A stretch of DNA of 22,489 bases from an uncultured Clostridia bacterium (GCA_937889655.1 CALBZG010000115.1:1-22489); one strand, 5' to 3'; shown: positions 15,782-22,489, counted from the stretch's first letter. Numbers and translations: made by a program. Notes: generated by a model from the letters alone, not told the origin.

Positions 15782-16822
15782 ATGAAAGGAAAGGGAGAAT
15801 ACTTTGGAACTCATCGTGTGATCAGACCGGAGGGTCTGCTGCCCCAGGCGGCGGATAAAATCGACAATACACCGGAAATCTGGTCCAACGAGATACTGAT
15901 CGATGTGATCGCGCTTCAGCCAACAGCCAGCGCATTCCATAACATCAAGGAAAAGTGCGGCACTGACATGGAGAAAATCAAACAGGAATTCCTTGCCATC
16001 GTTGAAGACAGGGGGAAGTTCCAGGACCCGGTGACGAAATCCGGAGGCATGCTCATCGGCCGGATCAAGCAGATAGGAGCAGACCTGGAGGGCAAGATAG
16101 ACGGACAGGTAGGCGACAAGATCGCTACACTGGTATCACTTTCGCTGACTCCTTTGAAGATTTATGAAATAACAGACATCGATCTTGATACAGAGCAGGT
16201 GGTCTGCAAAGCGGATGCTGTCCTTTTCGAAAGCGGCATCTTCACGAAGATACCTGACGACCTGGGGCAGGAACTGAGCCTGGCTGTCATGGATATCGCC
16301 GGAGCGCCGGCGCAGGTGGCGATGAATGCAAAACCGGGAGATATCGTTGCAGTCATGGGCGCGGGCAAGGCGGGCCTGCTATGTCTGGCAGAAGCGAAAA
16401 AGCGTGTTGCTCCCCACGGCAAGGTGGTCTGTCTTGAATATTCAGAGAGCCAATGCGAAGTGGTGCGAAATCTCGGCATCGCCGACATCATCCTGAATGT
16501 CAACGGGCAGAAACCGCTGGAAACCTACAATAAATATATGGAGGCCATGAACGGCGAGCTGGCGGATTTCGCCGTCAGTACAGTCAATGTCAACAATACG
16601 GAATTGTCCACCATACTCATCACCAAAGACACCGGGAAAATTTATTTCTTCTCCATGAGTACGGACTTCGTCAAGGCTTCGCTCGGAGCAGAGGGGGTCA
16701 AGAAGTACGTCACCATGGTGCTGGGAGCGGGTTATTACCCGGGACATGCCGCCATAACCTTCAATATAGTCAGAGAAAACGAAAAGCTGAAAGAGTACCT
16801 TGTAAACCGTTACTGCAAATAA
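15782..16822 (+). CDS. kdd: L-erythro-3,5-diaminohexanoate dehydrogenase
   Basis: The 346-residue protein matches Kdd (EC 1.4.1.11), which in lysine fermentation oxidatively deaminates 3,5-diaminohexanoate to 5-amino-3-oxohexanoate with NAD(P)+. The N-terminus YFGTHRVIRPEGLLPQAADKID is the family's opening. A GroES-like fold is followed by a Rossmann domain with MGAGKAG (192-198). GGAGGG-type ribosome binding sequence (15767-15772) lies 9 bp before the ATG. The other pathway genes (lysine 2,3-aminomutase, beta-lysine mutase, the 5-amino-3-oxohexanoate cleavage enzyme and the lyase) are not in this window. A LysP-type lysine permease follows, which supports a lysine role. The related 2,4-diaminopentanoate dehydrogenase of ornithine fermentation is the main alternative, and I rate it less likely. 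Confidence 0.85.
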   Translation: MKGKGEYFGTHRVIRPEGLLPQAADKIDNTPEIWSNEILIDVIALQPTASAFHNIKEKCGTDMEKIKQEFLAIVEDRGKFQDPVTKSGGMLIGRIKQIGADLEGKIDGQVGDKIATLVSLSLTPLKIYEITDIDLDTEQVVCKADAVLFESGIFTKIPDDLGQELSLAVMDIAGAPAQVAMNAKPGDIVAVMGAGKAGLLCLAEAKKRVAPHGKVVCLEYSESQCEVVRNLGIADIILNVNGQKPLETYNKYMEAMNGELADFAVSTVNVNNTELSTILITKDTGKIYFFSMSTDFVKASLGAEGVKKYVTMVLGAGYYPGHAAITFNIVRENEKLKEYLVNRYCK

Positions 16823-16896
16823 TTTCGCTATGCCAATTTAGCAGGATAATGCTTCTATGCTGAAAAGTCATAAAATACAAAACATTTTTAACATTA

Positions 16897-16925
16897 TTGA
16901 CAATTATATGATGCGAGCATATAAT
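16897..16925 (+). promoter_or_regulatory. Consensus sigma-A promoter of the lysine permease gene
   Basis: TTGACA (16897-16902), a 17-bp spacer and TATAAT (16920-16925) match the consensus at every position. The start would be near 16932, giving a leader of about 100 nt. Such a perfect promoter usually means strong basal transcription, possibly limited by leader or repressor. Confidence 0.9.
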
Positions 16926-16941
16926 TTAGGTGTCGGAATCT

Positions 16942-16998
16942 CAGAAAATGAAATTCTGGCATCTATATTTTTTTAGCCGTTTCCGGAGCCGGAGCGGC
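16942..16998 (+). promoter_or_regulatory. Structured leader of the lysine permease mRNA
   Basis: Within the 100-nt leader, CAGAA/TTCTG (16942-16946 and 16954-16958) forms a small hairpin, followed nine bases later by seven T residues (16968-16974). A second, GC-rich hairpin pairs GCCG (16976-16979) with CGGC (16995-16998), with an inner TCCG/CGGA stem. This could be a weak attenuator followed by a stable stem. It is far too short for the known lysine riboswitch. Confidence 0.35.
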
Positions 16999-17033
16999 AA
17001 GTGTAATAATACATATAAGAAAGAGGTGTTATT

Positions 17034-18503
17034 ATGAGTTCGAATCAAGAAGGTCACGAAGGACAGCTACATCGTGGGCTTAAGTCAAGGCACATGAACA
17101 TGATCGCCATTGGCGGAGCCATCGGAACAGGTTTGTTTGTAGCCCTTGGAGGATCTCTCAGCGCGGCCGGTCCCGGAGGAGCGCTATTGGCTTATGGAGT
17201 TATCGGCATTATGGTTTACTTCCTGATGACAAGCTTGGGCGAAATGTCCACTTACATGCCTGTTTCGGGAGCCTTTGAAACTTACGCGACAAAATTTGTG
17301 GACCCTGCTCTGGGCTTTGCTCTGGGCTGGAACTACTGGTATAACTGGGCGATCACAGTAGCCGCCGAGCTGGCTGCCGGCGCCATCGTCATCCAGTTCT
17401 GGCTGCCGGATTCAAATCCGGTGCTGTGGAGCGCGCTGTTCCTGGCTTTGCTGTTTGCACTAAACGCTTTTTCAGCAAAAATGTACGGCGAAAGCGAGTT
17501 CTGGTTTGCAGGCATTAAGGTCGTCACTATCGTTGTATTCCTTGTGATCGGTGTTTTGATGATCCTGGGCATCATGGGCGGAAAAGCGCCCGGATTCCAG
17601 AACTGGGTACTGGAGGACGCTCCTTTTGCAGGAGGACTCATGGCCGTCATCAATATATTCATGATCGCCGGATTCTCATTCCAGGGAACCGAGCTTGTGG
17701 GCGTTGCAGCCGGCGAAGCGGAAGATCCTGAAAAGAATGTACCAAAAGCTATCAGAACTGTATTTTGGCGTATACTCTTATTCTATATCGGTGCAATCAT
17801 CGTAGTAGGATTCATCCTTCCATATAACGATCCGAACCTGCTACAGGGCGGTGTGGAAAACGTCGCTGTCAGCCCGTTCACCCTGATCTTCGAGAGAGCC
17901 GGCATCCTGGCTGCGGCAACTATAATGAACGCAGTCATCCTCACATCAGTGCTGTCCTGCGGGAACTCCGGACTCTATGCGGCCACCCGTATGCTTTATG
18001 CAATGGCTGTTGAAGGAAAAGCTCCGAAAATGTTCACGAAGGTCAACAAGAGAGGTGTTCCGATGGCTGCTCTGATCGCCACATCGGTCATAGGAATGGC
18101 TGCTTTCCTGTCGTCACTGGCAGGATCCGGAACTGTATATCTGTGGCTGGTCAATGCATCGGGCCTGGCTGGGTTCATCGCATGGCTCGGAATCGCCATT
18201 TCACACTACAAATTCAGAAAAGCCTTCCTGGCTCAGGGCCACAGCCTTGATGAACTGAAGTTCAAGGCTAAATGGTATCCGTTTGGACCGATCTTCGCTA
18301 TGATCCTCTGCCTGATCGTTATCATCGGACAGGGCACCTTCGCTTTCTCGGGCGGATCTATCGACTGGCTGGGCATCGTTGTAGCGTACATCGGCATCCC
18401 GCTTTTCCTCGCTCTTTATGTGGGCTACAAAGTTGCGAAGAAGACCAAGGCAGTCAATCCGGAAGAAGCTGATCTGACGAAGGGCTTTGCAAAGCAAATC
18501 TAA
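17034..18503 (+). CDS. lysP: Lysine permease of the APC superfamily (LysP type)
   Basis: The 489-residue protein has the amino acid-polyamine-organocation fold with about 12 membrane helices. The start RGLKSRHMNMIAIGGAIGTG is the signature of the AAT family, followed by PGGALLAYGVIGIMVYFLMT and MPVSGAFETYATKF; the helix-3 segment ALGWNYWYNWAITVAAEL is strikingly like LysP of enteric bacteria. Lysine import driven by protons is therefore the best prediction; other cationic or neutral amino acids are possible. The ATG has AAGAGGTG close upstream. It is transcribed from its own consensus promoter and ends before a strong terminator, so it is a single-gene unit. Its position after kdd suggests supply of lysine for fermentation. 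Confidence 0.88.
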   Translation: MSSNQEGHEGQLHRGLKSRHMNMIAIGGAIGTGLFVALGGSLSAAGPGGALLAYGVIGIMVYFLMTSLGEMSTYMPVSGAFETYATKFVDPALGFALGWNYWYNWAITVAAELAAGAIVIQFWLPDSNPVLWSALFLALLFALNAFSAKMYGESEFWFAGIKVVTIVVFLVIGVLMILGIMGGKAPGFQNWVLEDAPFAGGLMAVINIFMIAGFSFQGTELVGVAAGEAEDPEKNVPKAIRTVFWRILLFYIGAIIVVGFILPYNDPNLLQGGVENVAVSPFTLIFERAGILAAATIMNAVILTSVLSCGNSGLYAATRMLYAMAVEGKAPKMFTKVNKRGVPMAALIATSVIGMAAFLSSLAGSGTVYLWLVNASGLAGFIAWLGIAISHYKFRKAFLAQGHSLDELKFKAKWYPFGPIFAMILCLIVIIGQGTFAFSGGSIDWLGIVVAYIGIPLFLALYVGYKVAKKTKAVNPEEADLTKGFAKQI

Positions 18504-18542
18504 TCGGACAAATCTAATCAAGAATAATGTTTTTTAGAAATA

Positions 18543-18576
18543 ACGGCAGAGCAGCTCATGGCACTCTGCCGTTTTT
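18543..18576 (+). terminator. Intrinsic terminator after the lysine permease gene
   Basis: ACGGCAGAG (18543-18551) pairs perfectly with CTCTGCCGT (18564-18572) around a 12-nt loop, followed by a T-run (18572-18576). It ends the permease unit. Confidence 0.93.
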
Positions 18577-18697
18577 ATGCGTTTTTCTCTCTGGCTGACA
18601 TATCAATCCTTGATGGAACAATAAGGTATAGAATAATCAGAATACATACTATTGGAAAATTATGACTACTGCATAGCAAAAAAATATATAGAAAAAA

Positions 18698-18755
18698 GCT
18701 GATTAATCAGCATTTGTAACAAAAAAAACAGCTGTTAAAATAATCTGAAAGATTA
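18698..18755. repeat. Three dyad-symmetric elements upstream of the aldehyde oxidoreductase operon promoter
   Basis: GCTGATTAATCAGC (18698-18711) is a perfect 14-bp palindrome. AACAGCTGTT (18727-18736) is a perfect 10-bp palindrome. TAATC/GATTA (18741-18745 and 18751-18755) is a spaced dyad. They sit in AT-rich DNA within 80 bp upstream of the -35 box, where an activator would bind. The first, read on the minus strand, is followed by six T residues and might instead act as a minus-strand terminator. Nothing else was seen in 18577-18778. Confidence 0.4.
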
Positions 18756-18778
18756 ATTCCGAAAAAAAGCATGTGTTC

Positions 18779-18807
18779 TTGACAGCTTAAATCCCTAAAG
18801 TTATAAT
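18779..18807 (+). promoter_or_regulatory. Consensus sigma-A promoter of the riboswitch-aldehyde oxidoreductase operon
   Basis: TTGACA (18779-18784), 17 bp, TATAAT (18802-18807): every consensus base is present. A second TATAAT follows at 18813-18818. The start would be near 18814, about 10 nt before the riboswitch closing stem. Confidence 0.92.
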
Positions 18808-18823
18808 AAGGTTATAATTAAAA

Positions 18824-18891
18824 AAGATGACTCCGAGTTTCGCATGACACACGTTTGCCGGCGAAACCGTTACGGTAATAGGAGCGATCTT
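18824..18891 (+). promoter_or_regulatory. Moco/Tuco-family riboswitch aptamer
   Basis: The sequence matches, as I recall it, the molybdenum/tungsten cofactor RNA motif: ACTCCGAG (18830-18837), GCATG (18842-18846), CCGGCGAAACCG (18858-18869) and CGGTAATAGGAGCGA (18873-18887). The closing stem is AAGAT (18824-18828) plus CTCC (18831-18834) with GGAG (18881-18884) plus ATCTT (18887-18891), separated by a GA/CG internal loop. GTTTCGC (18837-18843) pairs perfectly with GCGAAAC (18861-18867). At about 68 nt it is short, as expected for the form lacking the P3 arm, which has been associated with tungsten cofactor (Tuco). It sits between a consensus promoter and the operon for a tungstopterin-type enzyme and a MoaD-like protein. 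Seen: motif and pairs. Known: Moco riboswitches control cofactor genes. Inferred: tungsten preference. Confidence 0.8.
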
Positions 18892-19022
18892 ATTGCCCGC
18901 CTTTTGCAAAGGAGATCAACATCGTCAAGGTGTAGTCTTGTCTTTGTTTTTTTGTTTGAAGAACAGGCTTCATCCTGCGATCAGACCGGAAAGCAATTTG
19001 TAAAAAGGAGGGCTGTGAAATT
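18892..19022 (+). promoter_or_regulatory. Expression platform: anti-Shine-Dalgarno pairing
   Basis: GCCCGCCTTTT (18895-18905) can pair with AAAAGGAGGGC (19003-19013) at 10 of 11 positions; the latter is the ribosome binding site of the ferredoxin gene. The same anti-Shine-Dalgarno bases can instead form a local hairpin, CCTTT (18900-18904) with AAAGG (18908-18912). The two states are exclusive and give a simple translational switch just after the aptamer. A T-run at 18947-18956 lies between but has only a four-pair stem before it (CAAG/CTTG), so termination is less likely. Confidence 0.5.
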
Positions 19023-19409
19023 ATGAAAAGATTGAAGTTCCAAAAGGCAAAATGCATAGGCTGTCAGCTTTGCGCACAGATATGCTCCGCTAAAAAAGAA
19101 GGGGTGATCTGCCCGTCAAAAGCAAGGATAGATATCGAAACTTCATATGATGATGGTAAATTAGTTTACCATGACAACTATTGTATCCTCTGCGGTATTT
19201 GCGAAAAGAATTGTCCGACAGGAGCGATCAAGATGGGTGATTACATCGAGGTTGATCCGGCTCTGTGCACTGCATGCGGCATCTGTGTAGAAAAGTGCCC
19301 GAAGCATGTGGTAAAGATCAGAGAAGAAGTTGCCGTGATTTGCGACACTTGCAAGGGCGATCCGAATTGCGTCAAGGTCTGTCCGCAGCACGCACTGACG
19401 TTTGAGTAG
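19023..19409 (+). CDS. Four-cluster ferredoxin-like electron transfer subunit
   Basis: The 128-residue cytoplasmic protein has 17 cysteines; without C30 the remaining 16 fit four [4Fe-4S] clusters in HycB/AorB style. They are C11, C14, C17, C21; C54, C57, C60, C64; C82, C85, C88, C92; and C107, C110, C116, C120. It should carry electrons between the aldehyde oxidoreductase encoded next and ferredoxin or another partner. AAGGAGGG lies 10 bp before the ATG and is the segment that can be masked by the leader. The gene after it starts 16 bp downstream. Proteins of this kind accompany tungsten-containing oxidoreductases in archaea and bacteria. Confidence 0.9.
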   Translation: MKRLKFQKAKCIGCQLCAQICSAKKEGVICPSKARIDIETSYDDGKLVYHDNYCILCGICEKNCPTGAIKMGDYIEVDPALCTACGICVEKCPKHVVKIREEVAVICDTCKGDPNCVKVCPQHALTFE

Positions 19410-19425
19410 AGAGGAGGCGATAGTA

Positions 19426-21195
19426 ATGACAATGACAGGTTATCAAAATAATGTTTTAAGAGTTGATTTATCTGCGGGGAAGTCGTCTGCTGAACCTCTC
19501 CGTATGGACTTTGCAGAAAAATATATCGGACAAAAGGGCTTGGCCATCAGATATCTCTATGAAGAACTGAAGCCGGGAATCGATGCCCTGGGGCCTGAAA
19601 ACAAGCTTCTGTTCACCACCGGTCCGTTCACAGGAACCGGAGTGCCATGTTCCGGGAAGCTGTCCGTTGCGGCAAAATCACCGGCGACGGGCACCATCAA
19701 CGACTGTTCCATCGGAGGGCACACCGCTCTCAAGATCAAATATGCGGGATATGATATGCTGATTTTCGAGGGAAAAGCAGCTGAACCATCCATCGTCGTC
19801 ATTGATGACGACAAAGTCACCATCGAACCTGCCGGCGAACTCTGGGGCAAAGGCGCTCATGTAGCTGAAAGCATGCTGCAAAAGAGATTCGGCAAGGATT
19901 TCGGATTTTTGGTGATCGGGCCTGCAGGTGAAAATCTTGTGACCATGGCCTGCATCAACTCCGACTATTATAGACAAGCCGGCCGAGGAGGCATCGGCGC
20001 TGTCATGGGCTCCAAGAACCTCAAGGCAGTATGTGTCAGAGGCACCGGATCTGTTAAGGTGGCAAATATCGATACATTCTCCGAAAAACTTATCAGCTAT
20101 CTGCAGGAAAACGTTCTGCTGGATGATAATACCTATGTATTCGACACAGGGACCACCGCTTTCCTGGAGGCTTGTAACGACGGAGGGATCCTTCCAAAGA
20201 GAAATTTCAGTGACACCACTGATGAAAACTGGACCCAATACAATGGCGAAGTCATGCTGAGCAAGCTGGCCGGCAAACGCGGATGCGGCAGCTGCGGTCT
20301 CGGATGCGGCAACTTCATCAAATGGGAAGATGCCATCGTTGAAGGGCCCGAGTATGAATCCATCGCTGTAGCCGGCCCGAACGCCGACGTCAGCGACCCA
20401 TACGCCATACTAAAATACAACGAGGTCGCCGATGATATGGGCCTCGATACCATAAGCGCCGGAGACGTGATCATCTGGGCCATGGAAATGACCGAAAAAG
20501 GCATCCATGATTTCGGCATCAGGTTCGGTGAAGCTGAGAAGATGAGAGAGTATCTCGGGCTGATCGCCCGTCGTGAAGGCGTGGGCGCAGACCTTGCTCT
20601 CGGAGTAAAGAAAGCTTCCGAGAAATTCGGAGGCACAGACTTCGCAATGCACTGCAAGGGTCTGGAATATCCACAATATGAGCCGCGGGGCTCCTGGGGC
20701 ATGTCCATGGCCTACGCAGTTTCCGACAGAGGCGCATGCCATATGAGAGCTTACGCTCCGAATGAAGAAGTTTTCGCCGCGTCCATCCCTCCATATACTT
20801 CAGAGGGAAAAGGCGAAATGGTCTATGGGCTTGCAGAGTACAATGCAGTGAAATTCTCCCTGTGTATCTGCGACTTCTGGGCTACCCTCAACTACGATAT
20901 CATGGCGGATCTGATGACAGAGGTCACAGGCAAAGAATGGACTGCGGACGATATGGCTGCAGTAGGCCGCCGTGTTATAAATATCGCCCGTGCGTTCAAC
21001 CAGAGAGAAGGGTTCAACAGAAAGGACGATACAGTACCAAAGAGAATCGTCAAAGAAGCTTTGAAAAGCGGCCCGGCAGCCGGCCAGGTCATCCCTGAAG
21101 AAGCCTTCAATGACATGCTGGATCAATATTATTCGGTAATGTGTTGGGACAAAAATGGCATGATGCCGCAAGACTTGATTGATAGCCTGCTGTAG
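19426..21195 (+). CDS. aor: Aldehyde ferredoxin oxidoreductase (tungstopterin family)
   Basis: The 589-residue protein is of the AOR family, oxidising aldehydes to acids (or the reverse) with ferredoxin, using a bis-molybdopterin tungsten centre and one [4Fe-4S] cluster. Visible: the N-terminal domain with GPFTGTGVPCSGKLSVAAKS (66-85), pterin-binding region with GRGGIGAVMGSKNLKAV (187-203), cluster ligands C287, C290 and C294 in CGSCGLGC, and the late cysteines C480/C482 for the fourth ligand. Length is slightly below the usual 600-630. The ATG at 19426 is preferred to an upstream in-frame TTG because GAGGAGG (19411-19417) lies 8 bp before it. It lies between the ferredoxin and MoaD-like genes in a riboswitch-controlled operon. 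The aldehyde substrate is not readable; those formed from amino acids by 2-oxoacid routes are likely. Confidence 0.95.
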   Translation: MTMTGYQNNVLRVDLSAGKSSAEPLRMDFAEKYIGQKGLAIRYLYEELKPGIDALGPENKLLFTTGPFTGTGVPCSGKLSVAAKSPATGTINDCSIGGHTALKIKYAGYDMLIFEGKAAEPSIVVIDDDKVTIEPAGELWGKGAHVAESMLQKRFGKDFGFLVIGPAGENLVTMACINSDYYRQAGRGGIGAVMGSKNLKAVCVRGTGSVKVANIDTFSEKLISYLQENVLLDDNTYVFDTGTTAFLEACNDGGILPKRNFSDTTDENWTQYNGEVMLSKLAGKRGCGSCGLGCGNFIKWEDAIVEGPEYESIAVAGPNADVSDPYAILKYNEVADDMGLDTISAGDVIIWAMEMTEKGIHDFGIRFGEAEKMREYLGLIARREGVGADLALGVKKASEKFGGTDFAMHCKGLEYPQYEPRGSWGMSMAYAVSDRGACHMRAYAPNEEVFAASIPPYTSEGKGEMVYGLAEYNAVKFSLCICDFWATLNYDIMADLMTEVTGKEWTADDMAAVGRRVINIARAFNQREGFNRKDDTVPKRIVKEALKSGPAAGQVIPEEAFNDMLDQYYSVMCWDKNGMMPQDLIDSLL

Positions 21196-21215
21196 GCGGT
21201 ATAAGTGGAGAGAAT

Positions 21216-21455
21216 GTGAGAATCAAAATCTTGTTAAGAGGCACACTGCCAAAATATTGGAATGGTGAAAAGGAACGGATAGTAGAGGTGGCTGAGGGCG
21301 CGACTTGTGCTGAGACTCTCAAGGCGGCAGGCCTTGACTACCTCGAAATACCACGTTTCGGATTCGTCGCCGTCAATGGGAAGAAGGCCATGATGGACCA
21401 GATCCTGCAGGACGGGGATGAGCTGAAAGCGTATTCCAAAATATCCGGTGGCTGA
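21216..21455 (+). CDS. MoaD/ThiS-like sulfur carrier protein
   Basis: This 79-residue beta-grasp protein ends in SGG, the C-terminal di-glycine that is adenylated and thiocarboxylated in MoaD, ThiS and tungsten-cofactor MoaD2-type carriers. The segment FVAVNGKKAMMDQILQDGDEL is the typical ubiquitin-like core. The start is GTG at 21216, with GTGGAG a few bases before; an overlapping ATG at 21214 is out of frame. It follows the aldehyde oxidoreductase gene by 20 bp and should supply sulfur for the pterin dithiolene; no MoaE gene is present in the window. It closes the operon. Confidence 0.87.
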   Translation: MRIKILLRGTLPKYWNGEKERIVEVAEGATCAETLKAAGLDYLEIPRFGFVAVNGKKAMMDQILQDGDELKAYSKISGG

Positions 21456-21494
21456 GAACGTCGGATAGCAGTATTATTCCCAATTTATCCCCCT

Positions 21495-21532
21495 AAAGAG
21501 GCCGCACCAAAACGCGTTGGTGCGGCCTCTTT
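21495..21532. terminator. Bidirectional 16-bp hairpin terminator
   Basis: A perfect 16-bp stem joins 21495-21510 (begins AAAGAGGCC) to 21517-21532 (ends GGCCTCTTT) around the loop AACGCG. The A-rich start and T-rich end let it work on both strands. It lies between the convergent MoaD-like gene and the molybdopterin-binding protein gene, and so stops both. Confidence 0.92.
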
Positions 21533-21556
21533 CATCGATTTGTACATTATTGAAAA

Positions 21557-22489
21557 TCAAGTCCGGCCGAACCCGCAATTCGGGAATGTGCAGACTTCAC
21601 AGTTCAGACAAAGCCCGCCGTGGGCCAGTTTTTTGATTTCTCCCCTGGAAGGGACTTCGCCGGCCAGGATACGCGGAACGATCAGATCAAACACGCTGGC
21701 ACGGCTGTACATAACGCAGCCTGGAAGGCCAACCACGGGGATGTCGCCGATATAAGCCAGCATGAACATAGCTCCCGGCAAAACCGGTGCGCCATAGGTT
21801 ACGATATGTCCTCCGGCTTTCCGAATACCGGAAGGGGTCTTGTCATCCGGATCCACGGACATTCCGCCGGTAACACCGACGATGTCGACGCCGTCTTCGA
21901 TAAGGGTCTTGATGCAGTCAGCAATCATATCTTCGTCATCATCTGCAAACAGTTGCTTGACGACATGGCTGCCCAGCTCACCGAATTTCCTGACCAGAAC
22001 AGGCCCGAAAGCATCCTTGATCTTGCCGGAATAAACCTCGCTGCCGGTGGTAACGACGCCCACCTTCATGGCTTTCAGGGGTTTGACCTGGATCAGCACG
22101 CCTTCCTGACAGACTGCTTCGGCGCCCTTGACGATGGCTTCGTTGACGAAAAGAGGAATGACCCGTGTACCCGCCAGCTTGTCTCCGGCCTTTACAAGAC
22201 GGTTTTCGTGTATCGATGCAAACATGATCTCATCCTGATCGATCAGTCTGGCCAGCAGCTCGGTGTTGACCTTTAAAAGCCCGTCGTATGCGGCGATGAT
22301 CTCAACTTTCCCTTCACCCGGTGCGACCAAAGTAACGCCCGGCCCGGAAGCGGCAATAGCGATCCTCATGGCGGCATCGTCCTCGTGCACATCAGTATCA
22401 TCCTTCTCCACAACATAGAGATGTTTTTTGCCCATGGACAAGAGCAAAGGGATATCTTCTTCGCGGATGACATGGCCTTTCTTGAATTT
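21557..22489 (-). CDS. Molybdopterin-binding protein (MoeA/MogA-like), 5' end outside window
   Basis: The frame is open from the right edge; at least 310 residues are seen and the true start is outside. The visible N-terminal part includes GHVIREEDIPLLLSMGK, and then comes a MoCF_biosynth (PF00994) domain with TTGSEVYSGK, VTGGMSVDPDDKTPSGI and VVGLPGCVMYSRASVFD. Such domains bind molybdopterin in MoeA and MogA during metal insertion. The C-terminus carries CLNCEVCTFPNC, spaced CxxCxxCx4C, suited to an Fe-S cluster or zinc. The in-frame TTG at 22447 is not taken as the start because coding continues upstream in similar style. The gene is convergent with the aldehyde oxidoreductase operon and fits a cofactor locus: insertion or storage of molybdate/tungstate-pterin for that enzyme is plausible. 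Confidence 0.87.
   Translation of the reverse strand, partial: KFKKGHVIREEDIPLLLSMGKKHLYVVEKDDTDVHEDDAAMRIAIAASGPGVTLVAPGEGKVEIIAAYDGLLKVNTELLARLIDQDEIMFASIHENRLVKAGDKLAGTRVIPLFVNEAIVKGAEAVCQEGVLIQVKPLKAMKVGVVTTGSEVYSGKIKDAFGPVLVRKFGELGSHVVKQLFADDDEDMIADCIKTLIEDGVDIVGVTGGMSVDPDDKTPSGIRKAGGHIVTYGAPVLPGAMFMLAYIGDIPVVGLPGCVMYSRASVFDLIVPRILAGEVPSRGEIKKLAHGGLCLNCEVCTFPNCGFGRT

Noticed and set aside
16832..16858. Terminator after kdd (AGCA/TGCT stem)
   Set aside because: The stem has four pairs and no T-run, too weak to call.
16823..17033. Lysine riboswitch (L-box) before lysP
   Set aside because: The transcript leader is only about 100 nt and none of the conserved L-box sequence is visible.
18844..19026. 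60-residue open reading frame within the aldehyde oxidoreductase operon leader
   Set aside because: It overlaps the riboswitch and its platform, has no ribosome binding site and no protein-like features.
19402..19425. TTG start for the aldehyde oxidoreductase overlapping the ferredoxin stop
   Set aside because: It would put the strong GAGGAGG inside the coding region. ATG 19426 is correctly spaced from it.

Overview
The window looks like chromosomal DNA of an anaerobic, amino-acid-fermenting member of the Clostridia (Firmicutes). The evidence is strong AGGAGG-type ribosome binding sites, TTG and GTG starts, sigma-A promoters with 17-bp spacers, a lysine-fermentation dehydrogenase, a tungsten-type aldehyde:ferredoxin oxidoreductase, Na+/amino-acid symport and amino-acid decarboxylation. 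Base composition is moderate in genes and AT-rich between them. I cannot name a species; an Anaerovorax-like lineage is only a guess. No insertion sequence, phage gene or CRISPR array was seen.

Left edge (1-590): on the minus strand there is tRNA-Lys(CTT) with its own TTGACA-N17-TAAACT promoter. Upstream of it lies a complete-looking small-RNA transcription unit of about 180 nt (promoter, long closed hairpin with a small hairpin on the 3' side, terminator) that resembles 6S RNA. A divergent TTGCTA-N17-TATAAT promoter serves the first operon.

Region 591-7630 is a tight four-gene operon: an N-terminally anchored Pro/Gln-rich protein, a zinc-ribbon protein with a C-terminal membrane anchor, a divergent PEP-carboxykinase-fold protein, and a large UPF0182 membrane protein. 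It is the least understood part of the window and reads as one membrane-associated module.

Region 7733-11898 is a second operon: an unusually long glutamine synthetase, seryl-tRNA synthetase (serS), and an unknown two-TM protein overlapping serS by 4 bp. Then come a PutP-like sodium/proline symporter with a terminator, a PLP-dependent Orn/Lys/Arg decarboxylase coupled to a SprT-like zinc metalloprotease gene, and a lysine pair: 3,5-diaminohexanoate dehydrogenase (kdd) and a LysP-type lysine permease with a consensus promoter.

Region 18573-22489 is a molybdopterin/tungstopterin locus. A consensus promoter is followed by a compact Moco/Tuco-family riboswitch. Downstream of it, an anti-Shine-Dalgarno segment can pair 10 of 11 positions with the ribosome binding site of the first gene. 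The operon encodes a four-cluster ferredoxin, an aldehyde ferredoxin oxidoreductase and a MoaD/ThiS-like sulfur carrier ending in GG. A 16-bp hairpin separates it from a convergent, window-truncated molybdopterin-binding protein with a C-terminal cysteine cluster. The likely logic is that cofactor status sets translation of an aldehyde-oxidising, ferredoxin-reducing enzyme that could handle aldehydes formed in amino-acid fermentation.
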